Positions 8,256 through 16,945 of a stretch of 64,000 nt of DNA are shown here, one piece after another. The stretch's first letter is position 1; each line of letters starts with the position of its first letter. The translations under genes and the position numbers were made by a program. Source of the stretch: Catenulispora acidiphila DSM 44928 (GTDB lineage: Bacteria > Actinomycetota > Actinomycetes > Streptomycetales > Catenulisporaceae); the NCBI RefSeq assembly GCF_000024025.1, contig NC_013131.1, forward strand, positions 5,642,001 through 5,706,000, in the 5' to 3' direction. The notes under the pieces were generated by a model. It made no database searches. It worked only from the letters and a program-made list of their open reading frames with translations, and had not been told where the DNA came from.

Positions 8256-9217
8256 GTGATCAGTCCCAGCGACCCCAGGTAGGCGAACAAGGCTTGGGGG
8301 ACGCTCGACCGGTGGAGCTCGATGTTGCGCGCCACCTGCCGAGAGGTCCGCATTCCGAGCGTGACGTTGACGACAGCGGGGTGGGTGAACGGAAAGGCGA
8401 TGGCCGCGGCGGGCAGCGTCGTCCCATGGGCTTCGCAGACCTCGGCGATCATCCGGGCGCGGTCGACGAGGTCTGCGGGCGCGTCGCCGTAGTCGTACTT
8501 CATCCCGGCGCCCGGCCGGTCGCCCGCCAACAGACCGGAGTTGAAGACGCCGACCGCGACGACGCTCTTCCCCTGCTCGATCGCGGCCGGCAGCACGTCC
8601 TCCAGGGCGCTCTGGTCGAGCAGGGTGTACCGGCCGGCCAGCATGACCACGTCCGCGGCGGTCTCCCGCAGGAAGCGGGTGAGCATCGCGGACTGGTTCA
8701 TGCCGGCGCCGATCGCGCCGACGACGCCCTCGTCGCGCAGCTGCGCGAGGGTGGGCATGGCCTCGTCGGCGGCCTGCTGCCAGTGGTCGTCGGGATCGTG
8801 CAGGTAGACGATGTCGAGGCGGTCCGTCCCGAGGCGGTCCAGGCTCGCTTCGATGGAGCGCAGGACGCCGTCCTTGCTGAAGTCCCACTTCCTGCGGACT
8901 GTGTCCGGGACGGCGAAACCGTCGCTGTCACGGCCGGTGGGGTAGTCGTTGGGGACGAGCAGCCGCCCGACTTTGGACGACAGCACATACTCGTCTCGAG
9001 GGTGGTCGCTCAGCACGGCGCCGAGGCGGCGTTCGGACAGCCCGAGTCCGTAGTGCGGCGCGGTGTCGAAGGAGCGGATCCCGGCGTCCCAGGCCGCGGC
9101 GACCGCGGCTTCGGCATCGTCGTCGGAGACCGGCCGGTACAGGTTCCCGATGACCGATCCCCCGAACCCGAGCTCGGTCAGGGCCAGCAGCGTGCCCGCG
9201 ATCGTCCGGCGGTTCAT
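8237..9217 (-). CDS. Aldo/keto reductase, L-fucose dehydrogenase / aldose 1-dehydrogenase type
   Basis: Cytosolic NAD(P)-dependent oxidation of an aldose, probably L-fucose, to its 1,5-lactone. The 326-residue sequence has the features of the D-threo-aldose 1-dehydrogenase/pyridoxal dehydrogenase group: LGFGGSVIGNLYRPV at the N-terminus, FDTAPHYGLGLSE with the catalytic Asp and Tyr, the Lys in SSKVGRLLV, and the His in YLHDPDD. The ATG at 9217 overlaps the stop codon of the preceding SDR gene (ATGA), so translation is coupled. It is the last gene of the operon. Choosing fucose rests on the neighbouring fucosidase and mutarotase. Confidence 0.85.
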   Translation of the reverse strand: MNRRTIAGTLLALTELGFGGSVIGNLYRPVSDDDAEAAVAAAWDAGIRSFDTAPHYGLGLSERRLGAVLSDHPRDEYVLSSKVGRLLVPNDYPTGRDSDGFAVPDTVRRKWDFSKDGVLRSIEASLDRLGTDRLDIVYLHDPDDHWQQAADEAMPTLAQLRDEGVVGAIGAGMNQSAMLTRFLRETAADVVMLAGRYTLLDQSALEDVLPAAIEQGKSVVAVGVFNSGLLAGDRPGAGMKYDYGDAPADLVDRARMIAEVCEAHGTTLPAAAIAFPFTHPAVVNVTLGMRTSRQVARNIELHRSSVPQALFAYLGSLGLITYSEGS

Positions 9218-9981
9218 CGGCCCAGCCAGCCGCCGTCGACCGGCAGGATCGCGCCGTGCACGTAGGCGGCGGCGTCCGAGGCGAGGAAGACGGTCGCGCC
9301 GGCGAGGTCGTCCGCGTCTCCCCAGCGGCCGGCCGGGATGCGCGAGAGGATCGCCGCGCTGCGCTCCGCGTCGTCCCGCAGCGCCTGGGTGTTGTCCGTG
9401 GCGATGTAGCCCGGCGCGATGGCGTTTACGTTGACGCCGTGCGGAGCCCACTCGTTGGCCAGGGCTTTGGTCAGACCGGCGATGCCGTGCTTGGCGGCGG
9501 TGTATCCGGGCACGGTGATACCGCCCTGGAAGCTGAGCAGGGAGGCGGTGAAGACGATCTTGCCCCGGCCGCGTTCGACCATCCGCTCCCCCACCGCGCG
9601 GGTGAGGACGAACTGCGCCGAGAGGTTCACCTGCAGAACCAGAGCCCAGTCGGCGTCGGAGTGCCGGGCGGCGGGAGTGCGGGCGATGGTGCCGGCGTTG
9701 TTGACCAGGATGTCCACCGGGCGTTCGCGTCCGGCCAGGTCCGCGGCGAGCGCCGCGACGGCGGCGGGGTCGGAGAAGTCGGCCTGGACCGCTTCGAAGG
9801 CACGTCCGGCGGCGGTCACGTCCTTCTCCACGTCGCTGCCGGCGCCCTCCAGATGCGCGCTCACGCCGATGATGTCGGCTCCCGCCTCGGCCAGCGCGCG
9901 GGCCATGGCCCGGCCGATGCCGCGGCGTGCTCCGGTGACCACGGCCAGGCGCCCGGTCAGGTCGAATCGGTTCGATGTCAT
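9214..9981 (-). CDS. SDR-family dehydrogenase (KduD-like)
   Basis: A 255-residue short-chain dehydrogenase. The NAD(P)-binding TGARRGIGRAMA, the structural NNAG, and the catalytic Ser (FTASLLS), Tyr and Lys (YTAAKHG) are all present, as is the SDR C-terminal PVDGGWLGR. The closest functional groups are 2-deoxy-D-gluconate 3-dehydrogenase and 2-keto-3-deoxy-L-fuconate dehydrogenase, which fits fucose or deoxysugar acid catabolism. It is joined by ATGA overlaps to the genes on both sides. The CGAATCGGTTCG 12-mer found in other promoters lies in its first codons (9963-9974). Confidence 0.88.
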   Translation of the reverse strand: MTSNRFDLTGRLAVVTGARRGIGRAMARALAEAGADIIGVSAHLEGAGSDVEKDVTAAGRAFEAVQADFSDPAAVAALAADLAGRERPVDILVNNAGTIARTPAARHSDADWALVLQVNLSAQFVLTRAVGERMVERGRGKIVFTASLLSFQGGITVPGYTAAKHGIAGLTKALANEWAPHGVNVNAIAPGYIATDNTQALRDDAERSAAILSRIPAGRWGDADDLAGATVFLASDAAAYVHGAILPVDGGWLGR

Positions 9982-11021
9982 GCCGCAGCCTCCGGTGAGG
10001 TGTTGCCGCAGTCCACGAGCACCTTCACGTCGCCGCCGGATTCCAGGGACGTGAACGCGTCCAGCGCGTCGACCAGCGGCACGATCCTGCTGATCAGCTG
10101 CTCGGCGGGGATGGTGCCCTCGTCGATGAGGCGCACGGCGGTCTCGAAGTCCTGACGCTCGTACAACCGGGCGCCGATCAGTGTCAGCTCTCGCCAGAAG
10201 AAGCGGTGCAGATCCACTGCCCGGGGTCGGGGATGGATGGCCACCAGGCACAGGCGACCGCGCACCGCCAGCACGTCCACCGCCGTCTGCACGCCGGCCT
10301 CGGCGCCGGAGACTTCGAAGGCGATGTCCGCCCCCGCGTCCTGCGTCCAGTCGCGGACGCGCTCGGGCACGTCGTCGGCGCCGGGGTCCCACGTGTTCAG
10401 GCCCAGCTGCTCGGCAAGGCGGCGGCGCTGGGGGTTCGGCTCCACCACCCGCACCTCGCCGCCGGATGCCCGCGCGACCAGCGCGATCAGCAGACCCACC
10501 GGACCGCCGCCGACCACCACGACCCGATCGCCGTCGCTCACACCGGCGCGGCCGACGTCGTGCACCGCCACCGCCGTGGGTTCGACCAGCGCCGCACGGT
10601 CCAGCGCCAGCGACTCCGGCAGGCGGATCAGCGTCGAGGCGGGCACGGTCCAGCGCTGCTGCATCGCGCCGGGCGAGTCGATGCCGATGAAGTCCAGGTT
10701 CTGACAGATGTGGCGGTGGCCGTTCAGGCAGGCCGGACATGTGCCGTCCCAGCTCAGCGGCATGACGGTGACCGGGTCGCCGGGAGCATAGCCCTCGACC
10801 CCGGGTCCGACGCGGACCACATGGCCTGACATCTCGTGCCCGATCACGGCGGGCGCCTTGACCCGTCCGTCCATGTCGCCGTGGAAGATGTGCAGGTCCG
10901 TGCCGCAGATCCCCACATAAGCCGGAGCCAGCTCCACCTGCCCGGGACCCGGCGGCACAGGTGCGGCGGGACCGGTGGTCAGCGTACGAGCAGCGGTGTA
11001 CCGCACCGCCAGCGAAGTCAT
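9978..11021 (-). CDS. Zinc-dependent alcohol dehydrogenase (sugar/polyol type)
   Basis: Medium-chain dehydrogenase of 347 residues. The catalytic zinc site reads GICGTDLHIFHGD and GHEMSGHVV; the structural zinc cysteines are in the CPACLNGHRHIC stretch; the Rossmann motif is VVVVGGGPVGLL. This pattern is shared by L-idonate, L-threonine and L-galactonate/fuconate dehydrogenases. The start at 11021 has AAGGA about 10 bases upstream; a longer frame to 11165 is not supported. It probably oxidises a secondary hydroxyl of a sugar acid in the same pathway as its neighbours. The specific substrate is inferred. Confidence 0.85.
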   Translation of the reverse strand: MTSLAVRYTAARTLTTGPAAPVPPGPGQVELAPAYVGICGTDLHIFHGDMDGRVKAPAVIGHEMSGHVVRVGPGVEGYAPGDPVTVMPLSWDGTCPACLNGHRHICQNLDFIGIDSPGAMQQRWTVPASTLIRLPESLALDRAALVEPTAVAVHDVGRAGVSDGDRVVVVGGGPVGLLIALVARASGGEVRVVEPNPQRRRLAEQLGLNTWDPGADDVPERVRDWTQDAGADIAFEVSGAEAGVQTAVDVLAVRGRLCLVAIHPRPRAVDLHRFFWRELTLIGARLYERQDFETAVRLIDEGTIPAEQLISRIVPLVDALDAFTSLESGGDVKVLVDCGNTSPEAAA

Positions 11022-11041
11022 CGTGTCAGTGTCCTTCTGTG

Positions 11042-11395
11042 TCAGGATTCTTCTGCGGTCGGGCTCGGGTCGTCGCCGAGGTGCCAGATCTCCGGCAGGT
11101 CCGCCCACCGGCTGCCGGTGGCGGAGTCCGGCCAGGGCACCTGGCAGGGGTCTGTGAAGGTCCACCAGCGTTGTGTCTCGGGGTCGTCCTTGATGGTGTC
11201 CAGGTCGGCGGCGAAGTCCTGACCGTGGTACTCGTAGTAGGCGAAGAGCATGTCCCCGTGCAGGAAGATGCTGTAGTTCCGGATGTGCGCCGCGCGCAGT
11301 GTGCTCTCGACCCCGGGCCAGACTTCGCTGTGCAGGGCGAGGTACTGCTCACGCAGCTCCGGCAGCAGCCGGGCGACTTGGGCGATCCGCTGCAT
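11042..11395 (-). CDS. L-rhamnose/L-fucose mutarotase family protein (RhaM-like)
   Basis: A small cytosolic dimeric enzyme of the RhaM/COG3254 family that interconverts the alpha and beta anomers of a 6-deoxyhexose. Diagnostic segments are LRAAHIRNYSIFLHG, where the His and Tyr bind sugar, the FAYYEYHG strand, and the WWTFTDPCQVPWP segment. The ATG at 11395 follows GAGGAGG by 6 bases and begins right after the stop codon of the upstream gene. Mutarotases of this family feed sugar dehydrogenases, which fits the AKR four genes downstream. Confidence 0.88.
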   Translation of the reverse strand: MQRIAQVARLLPELREQYLALHSEVWPGVESTLRAAHIRNYSIFLHGDMLFAYYEYHGQDFAADLDTIKDDPETQRWWTFTDPCQVPWPDSATGSRWADLPEIWHLGDDPSPTAEES

Positions 11396-11396
11396 G

Positions 11397-13316
11397 TCAG
11401 GCCTCCTCGGCGTCAAAGGGAGTGCGGTACGACGGCTGTCCCGTGCGCAGCTCCAGGCTCAGCGTCAGGCGCACACGCGTGGAGCGGGGCAGCTCGACGG
11501 TCACCCAAGGACCGCCGACCTGCAGCGACTCCGTGATCTCCATCGGCTGCCGGTGTCCGTAGTCGTAGAGGTCGCCGATCCATGCGGGGTCGTCGCACGC
11601 CGTGTAGGCGACGGTGGCGATGGTGTGCTCGGCGAAGGATCCGGCCTGCACGATCACCGTGCGCGCGTACTCCGGGTCGAGGTTCACCAGCTCCACGACC
11701 GTCGCCTGCGGATCGATGCTCGACACCAGCGCCGCGACCGAGGGCGGCAGTCCGGGACGGCGCGCCTCGGCGTCGTAGTAGCGCACGCGCGCCTGTTGCA
11801 GTCCGCCGTTGTACAGCACCTGCGGTCCACCCCAGGTGAGCTGGACCAGCGCTTCGGTGGCGACCGGGTTCGACTGCTGCCACAGGTGGATGTCGGCCTC
11901 GGGCACGTCGATGTCCCGGTAGCGCTCCATGCGCGTCAGCCGGTGGCGGATCTGGGCTTGGGCGGTGGCCAGGATGCGTTCGGGGTAGCCGGGGTCGTCG
12001 CCGGCGAGGAAGGCGAACCAGGCTTCCTCGTGTCCTGATTCCTCCTTGCTGCGGAAGGGGCGGATGGTGCTCCAGTCGATGCCGGAGGCGGCGCGCAGCT
12101 GCTCGATGCGCTCGCGGTCGGCGGCCGAGGCGCTGTGGTGCCACAGCGCGGCGGGCACGACCAGGGGCATCGGGTTGTAGTCGAACCATCCCTGGTCGCC
12201 GTGGCGGTAGGGGACGTGCAGCGTCGGGGTGCGGACGTCCTCGAGCAGCTGGATGGTCCACTTGGACTGCAGGCTGGAGTCCGCGTCCTGGAAGGCCATG
12301 GTCTTGCCGTGCGCGATGACCTCGTCGAGCGTGGAGCCCACCAGGTCCAGGTAGGAGTCGTCGCCGGTGGCCGCGGCCGCGGCCAGGGCCGCGACGGCCG
12401 CGGCGGGTCCGACGCTGTGCCAGCCGTGCGGCCAGTTCCAGCCGTAGTGGCCGCCGTACCAGCGCCCCTCCAGCAGGCCGCCGACGGTTCCGTCGGGCGC
12501 GACGTTGTCGGGCACGACGCCGCCGTTGGCCGCGGCGCGCTCGCGCCACGCGCCGACGTACTCGACGATCCAGTCCCGGTAGCGGGTCTCGCCGGTGAGA
12601 ATCAGGGCGTTGAGGGCGAGGTTGGTGGCCGCGAGGTTGACCGCGGTGTCGCCGACCCCGGTGCGCAGACGCATCTGCTCCCCCAGCCGCGGGTCCGCGT
12701 CCAGCGGCGGGGTCTCGGCGCCTTCGGGCAGGATCCAGTTCAGCGGGAAGCCGTACATCTCGGCTTCCTTGGGCAGCCAGGGGTAGCTGCCGGTGTCCGA
12801 CAGCCCCTCCCGCTCCGGGTCGCTGCCGTTGTGCGGGCGCTTGATGATGCGGTGTTCGGCGTCGTAGTTGCCGTGCGCGGGGTCGACGTAGAGCTCTGCG
12901 AAACGGACCGCCCGCTCGCGCCAGCGGTCGGGCGCGGCCATGCACAGGAAGTAGAACAGCAGCAGGCTCTCGCCCTGGTGGAACCAGTCGTATCCGCGCT
13001 CGTACTCCTCGCGCAGCATGCCGAGCGCGGTGAGCTGGCGGGTCACCCCTTCCCAATGCCGCTCCGAGGCCGCCAGCAGGTCGTCGGCGCCGCCGAGCAG
13101 ATAGAGCTGAGGCCAGTTGAAGAAGACCTCGTAGAAGTCGTCGCCGCCGTCCCGGGTGGAGAGCGTCCCGTGGTATCTGAGCTCACCGCCGGGTCCGGTG
13201 AAGTCCTCGGCGAAACGCCGCCACGACCGGTCCAGCAGATCGAACAGCTCACGCTGTGCCGGCGCCCAGCCAGGCGGCTCGAGCACCGGCACCGAGGCGG
13301 TGATGACGGGATACAT
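11397..13316 (-). CDS. Uncharacterised 639-residue cytosolic protein in a sugar operon
   Basis: I do not recognise a named family. There is no signal peptide or membrane segment, so it is probably cytosolic. Regular aromatic-rich helices are visible (FFNWPQLYLLGGADDLL, YDWFHQGESLLLFYF, GHYGWNWPHGWHSVG, NPVATEALVQLTWGG). They suggest an (alpha/alpha)-toroid of the sort used by six-hairpin glycosidases and polysaccharide lyases, with a beta-sandwich-like C-terminus from about residue 520. Conserved-looking His/Trp/Glu clusters could form an active site. It lies between the ABC permeases and the mutarotase, so an intracellular hydrolase or lyase that releases the deoxysugar from an imported oligosaccharide is a reasonable guess. 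Confidence 0.7.
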   Translation of the reverse strand: MYPVITASVPVLEPPGWAPAQRELFDLLDRSWRRFAEDFTGPGGELRYHGTLSTRDGGDDFYEVFFNWPQLYLLGGADDLLAASERHWEGVTRQLTALGMLREEYERGYDWFHQGESLLLFYFLCMAAPDRWRERAVRFAELYVDPAHGNYDAEHRIIKRPHNGSDPEREGLSDTGSYPWLPKEAEMYGFPLNWILPEGAETPPLDADPRLGEQMRLRTGVGDTAVNLAATNLALNALILTGETRYRDWIVEYVGAWRERAAANGGVVPDNVAPDGTVGGLLEGRWYGGHYGWNWPHGWHSVGPAAAVAALAAAAATGDDSYLDLVGSTLDEVIAHGKTMAFQDADSSLQSKWTIQLLEDVRTPTLHVPYRHGDQGWFDYNPMPLVVPAALWHHSASAADRERIEQLRAASGIDWSTIRPFRSKEESGHEEAWFAFLAGDDPGYPERILATAQAQIRHRLTRMERYRDIDVPEADIHLWQQSNPVATEALVQLTWGGPQVLYNGGLQQARVRYYDAEARRPGLPPSVAALVSSIDPQATVVELVNLDPEYARTVIVQAGSFAEHTIATVAYTACDDPAWIGDLYDYGHRQPMEITESLQVGGPWVTVELPRSTRVRLTLSLELRTGQPSYRTPFDAEEA

Positions 13317-13343
13317 ACAGGTTTCTCCGTTTCGGGGCGGTGG

Positions 13344-14294
13344 TCAGCCCTTGGTGGCGCCGGCGAGCATGCCGGTCACGAGGAAGCGCTGGGAGAACAG
13401 GAAGACGATGAGGACCGGGGTGATCGCCAGCAGGGTCGCGAGCGCGAGCTCGGGACGCTGCACGGCCAGGTCCCCGACGGTCGGGTTGAACTGCGGCACG
13501 TCGTCGAGCAGCGTGCCGAGGCCCACCTGGACCGGCAACTGGCTGCTCTGCGGCAGCATGACGTAGGGCAGGAAGTAGTTGGTCCAGTTGGCCACGAAGC
13601 TGAAAAACCCGACGAGCGCCACGATCGGAGTGGCCAGCGGCAGCGCGACCCGGCGGAAGACGCCGAACTCGCTGCAGCCGTCCAGCCGCGCGGACTCCAG
13701 CAGTTCTCTGGGAAGCGCGGTGCTGAAGTAGATGTAGGCCAGGTACACGCCGAACGGATAGAACGCGTAGGGCAGGATGATCGACCACATCGACCCGATC
13801 AGGTGCGCGGCGTTGACTTCCAGGAACAGCGGCACGACCAGCGTCGCGTTCGGCATGAGCATCACCACGAGCGTGCCGACCAGCAGCACGCGGCGGCCGC
13901 GGAACTCGGTCATCGCCAGCGCGTAGCCGGCGGGGACCGCCACGGCCAGCGTGATCACGAGCGCCAGGAACGAGTAGAGCGCCGAGTTGCGCAGCCACTG
14001 GAAGATCGCGTCGTCCTGGTAGGACGTCAGCGCGTCCCAGTTGGCCCGCAGCGCGTGCCAGGACCCGAACGACAGCGGGTTGCCGTGCACGAGCTGGTCG
14101 TCGGTCTTGGTCGCGGCGAGCACCAGCCAGAGCACCGGCAGCACGAAGAAGACCGCGAACAGCGCGAGCACCAGGGCGGGCAGCGGATTGCGGGTCCGGC
14201 GGCGGCTTGTGCGGCGCGCGGGTTCCTCCTCGGCGAGCGGCGCGGCCTCCCACGTGCGCAGAGCGGCCAGGGCCGGGTGTCCCTCAGTCGGCAT
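13344..14294 (-). CDS. Carbohydrate ABC transporter permease (MalG type)
   Basis: Inner-membrane permease of the CUT1 class, 316 residues. Six hydrophobic segments run from about residue 38 to the C-terminus. The EAA loop that contacts the ATPase is seen as ELLESARLDGCSEFGVFRRVALPL. It overlaps the upstream permease gene by 11 bases. No ATPase gene lies in the operon, as in many actinomycete sugar importers that share an MsiK-type ATPase. Confidence 0.92.
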   Translation of the reverse strand: MPTEGHPALAALRTWEAAPLAEEEPARRTSRRRTRNPLPALVLALFAVFFVLPVLWLVLAATKTDDQLVHGNPLSFGSWHALRANWDALTSYQDDAIFQWLRNSALYSFLALVITLAVAVPAGYALAMTEFRGRRVLLVGTLVVMLMPNATLVVPLFLEVNAAHLIGSMWSIILPYAFYPFGVYLAYIYFSTALPRELLESARLDGCSEFGVFRRVALPLATPIVALVGFFSFVANWTNYFLPYVMLPQSSQLPVQVGLGTLLDDVPQFNPTVGDLAVQRPELALATLLAITPVLIVFLFSQRFLVTGMLAGATKG

Positions 14295-15204
14295 CGAAGA
14301 ACCCCGATCTGGCGACGAACAGCGCGGCCACGACCAGGCCGACGAGCAGGAGCTCGACCGAGATGGCCGCGGCGGTGTTCACGTCGTTGTTCTGGAAGGC
14401 GAAGTCGTAGGACAGCTGGTTCAGGGAGTAGTCGCGCCCGGCGACGCCGACGCTGGCCTGGGCGAGCAGTTGCGGTTCGACGAACAGCTGGGTGCCGCCG
14501 GCGAAGGTGAGGATCACCATGTAGACGATCCACTTGCGCAGCATCGGGATCTGGATCCGCCTCGCGGTCTGCCAGGCGGACGCGCCGTCGATGCGTGCGG
14601 CCTCGATGACCTCGCGCGGGATGTTGTTCAGCGCCCCGTGCATGACCACGATCCAGCCGCCGGCGCCGGTCCAGAAGGCGATCAGGGTGAACAGGACCGG
14701 CAGGTGACCGGGGGCGACGACCTGGCCGAAGGTGGCGAACCCCATAGCCCGGAGCAGGAAGGCCACCGGGCTCACCGACGGGTCGAGCACGAACAGCCAC
14801 ACCATCACCCCCGCCGCGCCGGCCAGCGCACCGGGGATGTAGTACAGGAACCTCAGTGCCTTGCTCACACCGCGGGCGGACAGCTCATACAGCAGCAGCG
14901 ACAGCCCCACGACGAGCACGACCAGGGCCACCAGCCAGAACACCAGGTACAGCGCGACATGCTCGACGGCCGGGACGAAGCGGAAGTCCGCGGCGGCCCT
15001 GGAGAAGTTCGACAGACCGCTGAACCGGGCGTTCCCATCGGTGAACGCGAAGTAGACCGCGTAGCAGGTGGGCACGATGCCGAAGGCGATCAGCAGCACC
15101 ACGTAGGCGGCGACGAACCCGTGGCCGGCCCGGCCGGGCCACAGCGCGCGCAGTGCCCCGCGCCGCGCTGTGGTCCGGCCGGTCGTCGCGGTGGGCGAGC
15201 TCAC
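14284..15204 (-). CDS. Carbohydrate ABC transporter permease (MalF type)
   Basis: Partner permease of 306 residues, with hydrophobic helices from about residue 28. The EAA motif reads IPREVIEAARIDGASAWQ. The GTG start at 15204 overlaps the stop codon of the binding-protein gene (GTGA), which sets the start more convincingly than the longer frame extending to 15444. It forms the membrane channel with the MalG-type partner. Confidence 0.92.
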   Translation of the reverse strand: MSSPTATTGRTTARRGALRALWPGRAGHGFVAAYVVLLIAFGIVPTCYAVYFAFTDGNARFSGLSNFSRAAADFRFVPAVEHVALYLVFWLVALVVLVVGLSLLLYELSARGVSKALRFLYYIPGALAGAAGVMVWLFVLDPSVSPVAFLLRAMGFATFGQVVAPGHLPVLFTLIAFWTGAGGWIVVMHGALNNIPREVIEAARIDGASAWQTARRIQIPMLRKWIVYMVILTFAGGTQLFVEPQLLAQASVGVAGRDYSLNQLSYDFAFQNNDVNTAAAISVELLLVGLVVAALFVARSGFFDAD

Positions 15205-16577
15205 TTCGTCGCCACCTGGTATCCGTCGGCCTTGGCGTGGTTCACGATCGAGTCCTGCCAGGCCGGCAGCAGCGAGACGATGGTCTTGCCGGCGTTGACG
15301 CCGGGGGTGACGGTCGCGGCCCAGACCGCCTCCTGGCTGAACTGCCCGTAGCCCCAGCCCGCCCAGACCTGGTTCGCCGCGGCGGTGAGCGGCGCGGTGA
15401 TGTCGTCGGCGTAGTACCCGGAGGACTGCTGCGCCGCCAGCCACGTCTTGGCCGCCGCCGTGTACGCCGGAAAGCCCGGCGCCAGCTTGCCCTGGTAGTC
15501 ATCCGAGGTGGTGACCCAGGTCACGAAGTCGGTCGAGGCCTTCAGGTTCTTGCTGTGCGCCGAGACCAGCCAGGTGCCGCCGCCCACGTTGCCCACCGAC
15601 GGGCTGGAGTCGCCGGACCACTGCGGCATCGGCGCCACGCCGAGCTGCCCGGCCGGGGTCTTGAACGTGCCCTGGAACAGCGCTCCGCCGTACCACGACG
15701 GGCCGGGCATCATCAGGATCTTGTCAGCCTCGTTCTTGTCGAAGTCGGAGCTGAACACGCTCGACGTCGACAGGGTCTTGTCCTTGATCAGGGTGTCCAT
15801 CAGCGTGGCCATCTTGGTGCAGGCCGCGCTGGTGGCGTCGACCGTGACCGCCTTGGGCCCGGTGATCTGGTTGGCGCCGCACTTGCCCGCCCACAGGTAG
15901 ATCTCCGGAGCGAACGTGTCGCCGGCGGCGCCGACCAGGTAGCCGGGGTGCTCGGCGGCGACCTTCTCACCGAGGGCCTGGTACTGCTCCCAGGTCGTGG
16001 GGACCTGATAGCCCCACTGCTTCATCAGCTTGTCGTTGTACCAGAGCACGGTCTGCGACAGGTCGTTGCGCAGGCAGTAGACGGTGCCGTCCACGGTGCA
16101 CGGGGCGTTGGCGTCGGTGGCCCAGCCGTCCAGGGTGGCCTGCGGTATCAGACCCTTGTTCAGCGGTGCGGCGAACCCGGCCTGCACCGCCCAGCTGGTC
16201 TCGTTGTTCTGCGAACTGAAGACCACGTCCGGCCAGCCCGAGCTGGTCCGGTTGAACAGGGACACCTTGGTCTGCAGGTAGTTGGAGCCGTTGGCGTCCC
16301 CGTCGTAGGTGACGATGTCCATCTTCACCTCGGGATGGGCCTTCTGGTACAGCTTCGCGGCGGCCAGCCGGTCCGAGTCGACCCAGACCGTCAGGGTCCC
16401 GCCGGTCTGCGCCGCGGTCTTGAAGCTGCCACCGGTGCTCGGCGTGTTGGCCTTTCCACTGCTCGTGCCGCAGGCGGCGGCGCCGAGGGCGAGCAGGGCT
16501 CCGAGCGCGAGCAGCCCGGCACGCCGACGCGGCCGGCCCGGGCCTGGCGCGCCGATGGCGCGGAACTTCACTGTCAT
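15201..16577 (-). CDS. Sugar ABC transporter substrate-binding lipoprotein
   Basis: Extracellular solute-binding protein of family 1, 458 residues. The N-terminus is basic, then hydrophobic, and ends in a lipobox (LGAAACGTS), so it is probably anchored to the membrane by lipid. Typical features include PDVVFSSQNNETSWA near residue 110 and the ligand-closing C-terminal lobe. The start at 16577 follows AGGGAG by about 6 bases. It is the first gene of the eight-gene operon and presumably captures fucose-containing sugars. The exact ligand cannot be read. Confidence 0.9.
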   Translation of the reverse strand: MTVKFRAIGAPGPGRPRRRAGLLALGALLALGAAACGTSSGKANTPSTGGSFKTAAQTGGTLTVWVDSDRLAAAKLYQKAHPEVKMDIVTYDGDANGSNYLQTKVSLFNRTSSGWPDVVFSSQNNETSWAVQAGFAAPLNKGLIPQATLDGWATDANAPCTVDGTVYCLRNDLSQTVLWYNDKLMKQWGYQVPTTWEQYQALGEKVAAEHPGYLVGAAGDTFAPEIYLWAGKCGANQITGPKAVTVDATSAACTKMATLMDTLIKDKTLSTSSVFSSDFDKNEADKILMMPGPSWYGGALFQGTFKTPAGQLGVAPMPQWSGDSSPSVGNVGGGTWLVSAHSKNLKASTDFVTWVTTSDDYQGKLAPGFPAYTAAAKTWLAAQQSSGYYADDITAPLTAAANQVWAGWGYGQFSQEAVWAATVTPGVNAGKTIVSLLPAWQDSIVNHAKADGYQVATK

Positions 16578-16945
16578 GAACGACTCCCTGCGCTGGGGCA
16601 CCGCCGAGCTGAGGCTCGGCGGACCGGATGGGGATATGTGTCGTACTCATCGAATCCAGGCGGCTCGGTGCGAGCCGCCGCGCCCGTGTTGCGGATTGGT
16701 TACCGGTAACACATGCCGGGCGCCGTCCTGTGGCACACATAACAGCTGCCCAAGGACCCATGCGTCAAGAGGGGCGACGCACTTCTCTTCAAGATTTTTC
16801 GAAGACCGCACTGCCGTGACCACGACTATGACCTCATTGATCACCATATGAACCTGACGATCACCTCAATGAGTAGGATCTATCTAGCTCGATCCCAGCC
16901 TCACATGTATGCTCCTTGGCACCAGCCGAGGGCGAAGGAGAACAC
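16578..16945. promoter_or_regulatory. Divergent control region of the sugar operon and gntR
   Basis: A 368-base region without genes. It holds a perfect GTTACCGGTAAC palindrome (16699-16710). Nearer gntR it holds an 8-base inverted repeat (CTCATTGA at 16832-16839 and TCAATGAG at 16867-16874) enclosing two GATCACC copies. These are the best candidates for regulator binding. Confidence 0.5.
16699..16710. promoter_or_regulatory. GTTACCGGTAAC palindrome, candidate operator of the sugar operon
   Basis: Perfect 12-base palindrome 122 bases upstream of the substrate-binding protein start. Even-centred CpG palindromes of this form are typical of LacI-family regulators. The only regulator beside it is GntR-type, so the binding protein is unclear. 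Confidence 0.45.

Noticed and set aside
12135-14510. Plus-strand open frame of 791 codons opposite the 639-residue protein and permease genes
   Set aside because: The sequence is low-complexity Gly/Arg/Val/His with no motif; the minus-strand genes are clearly real.
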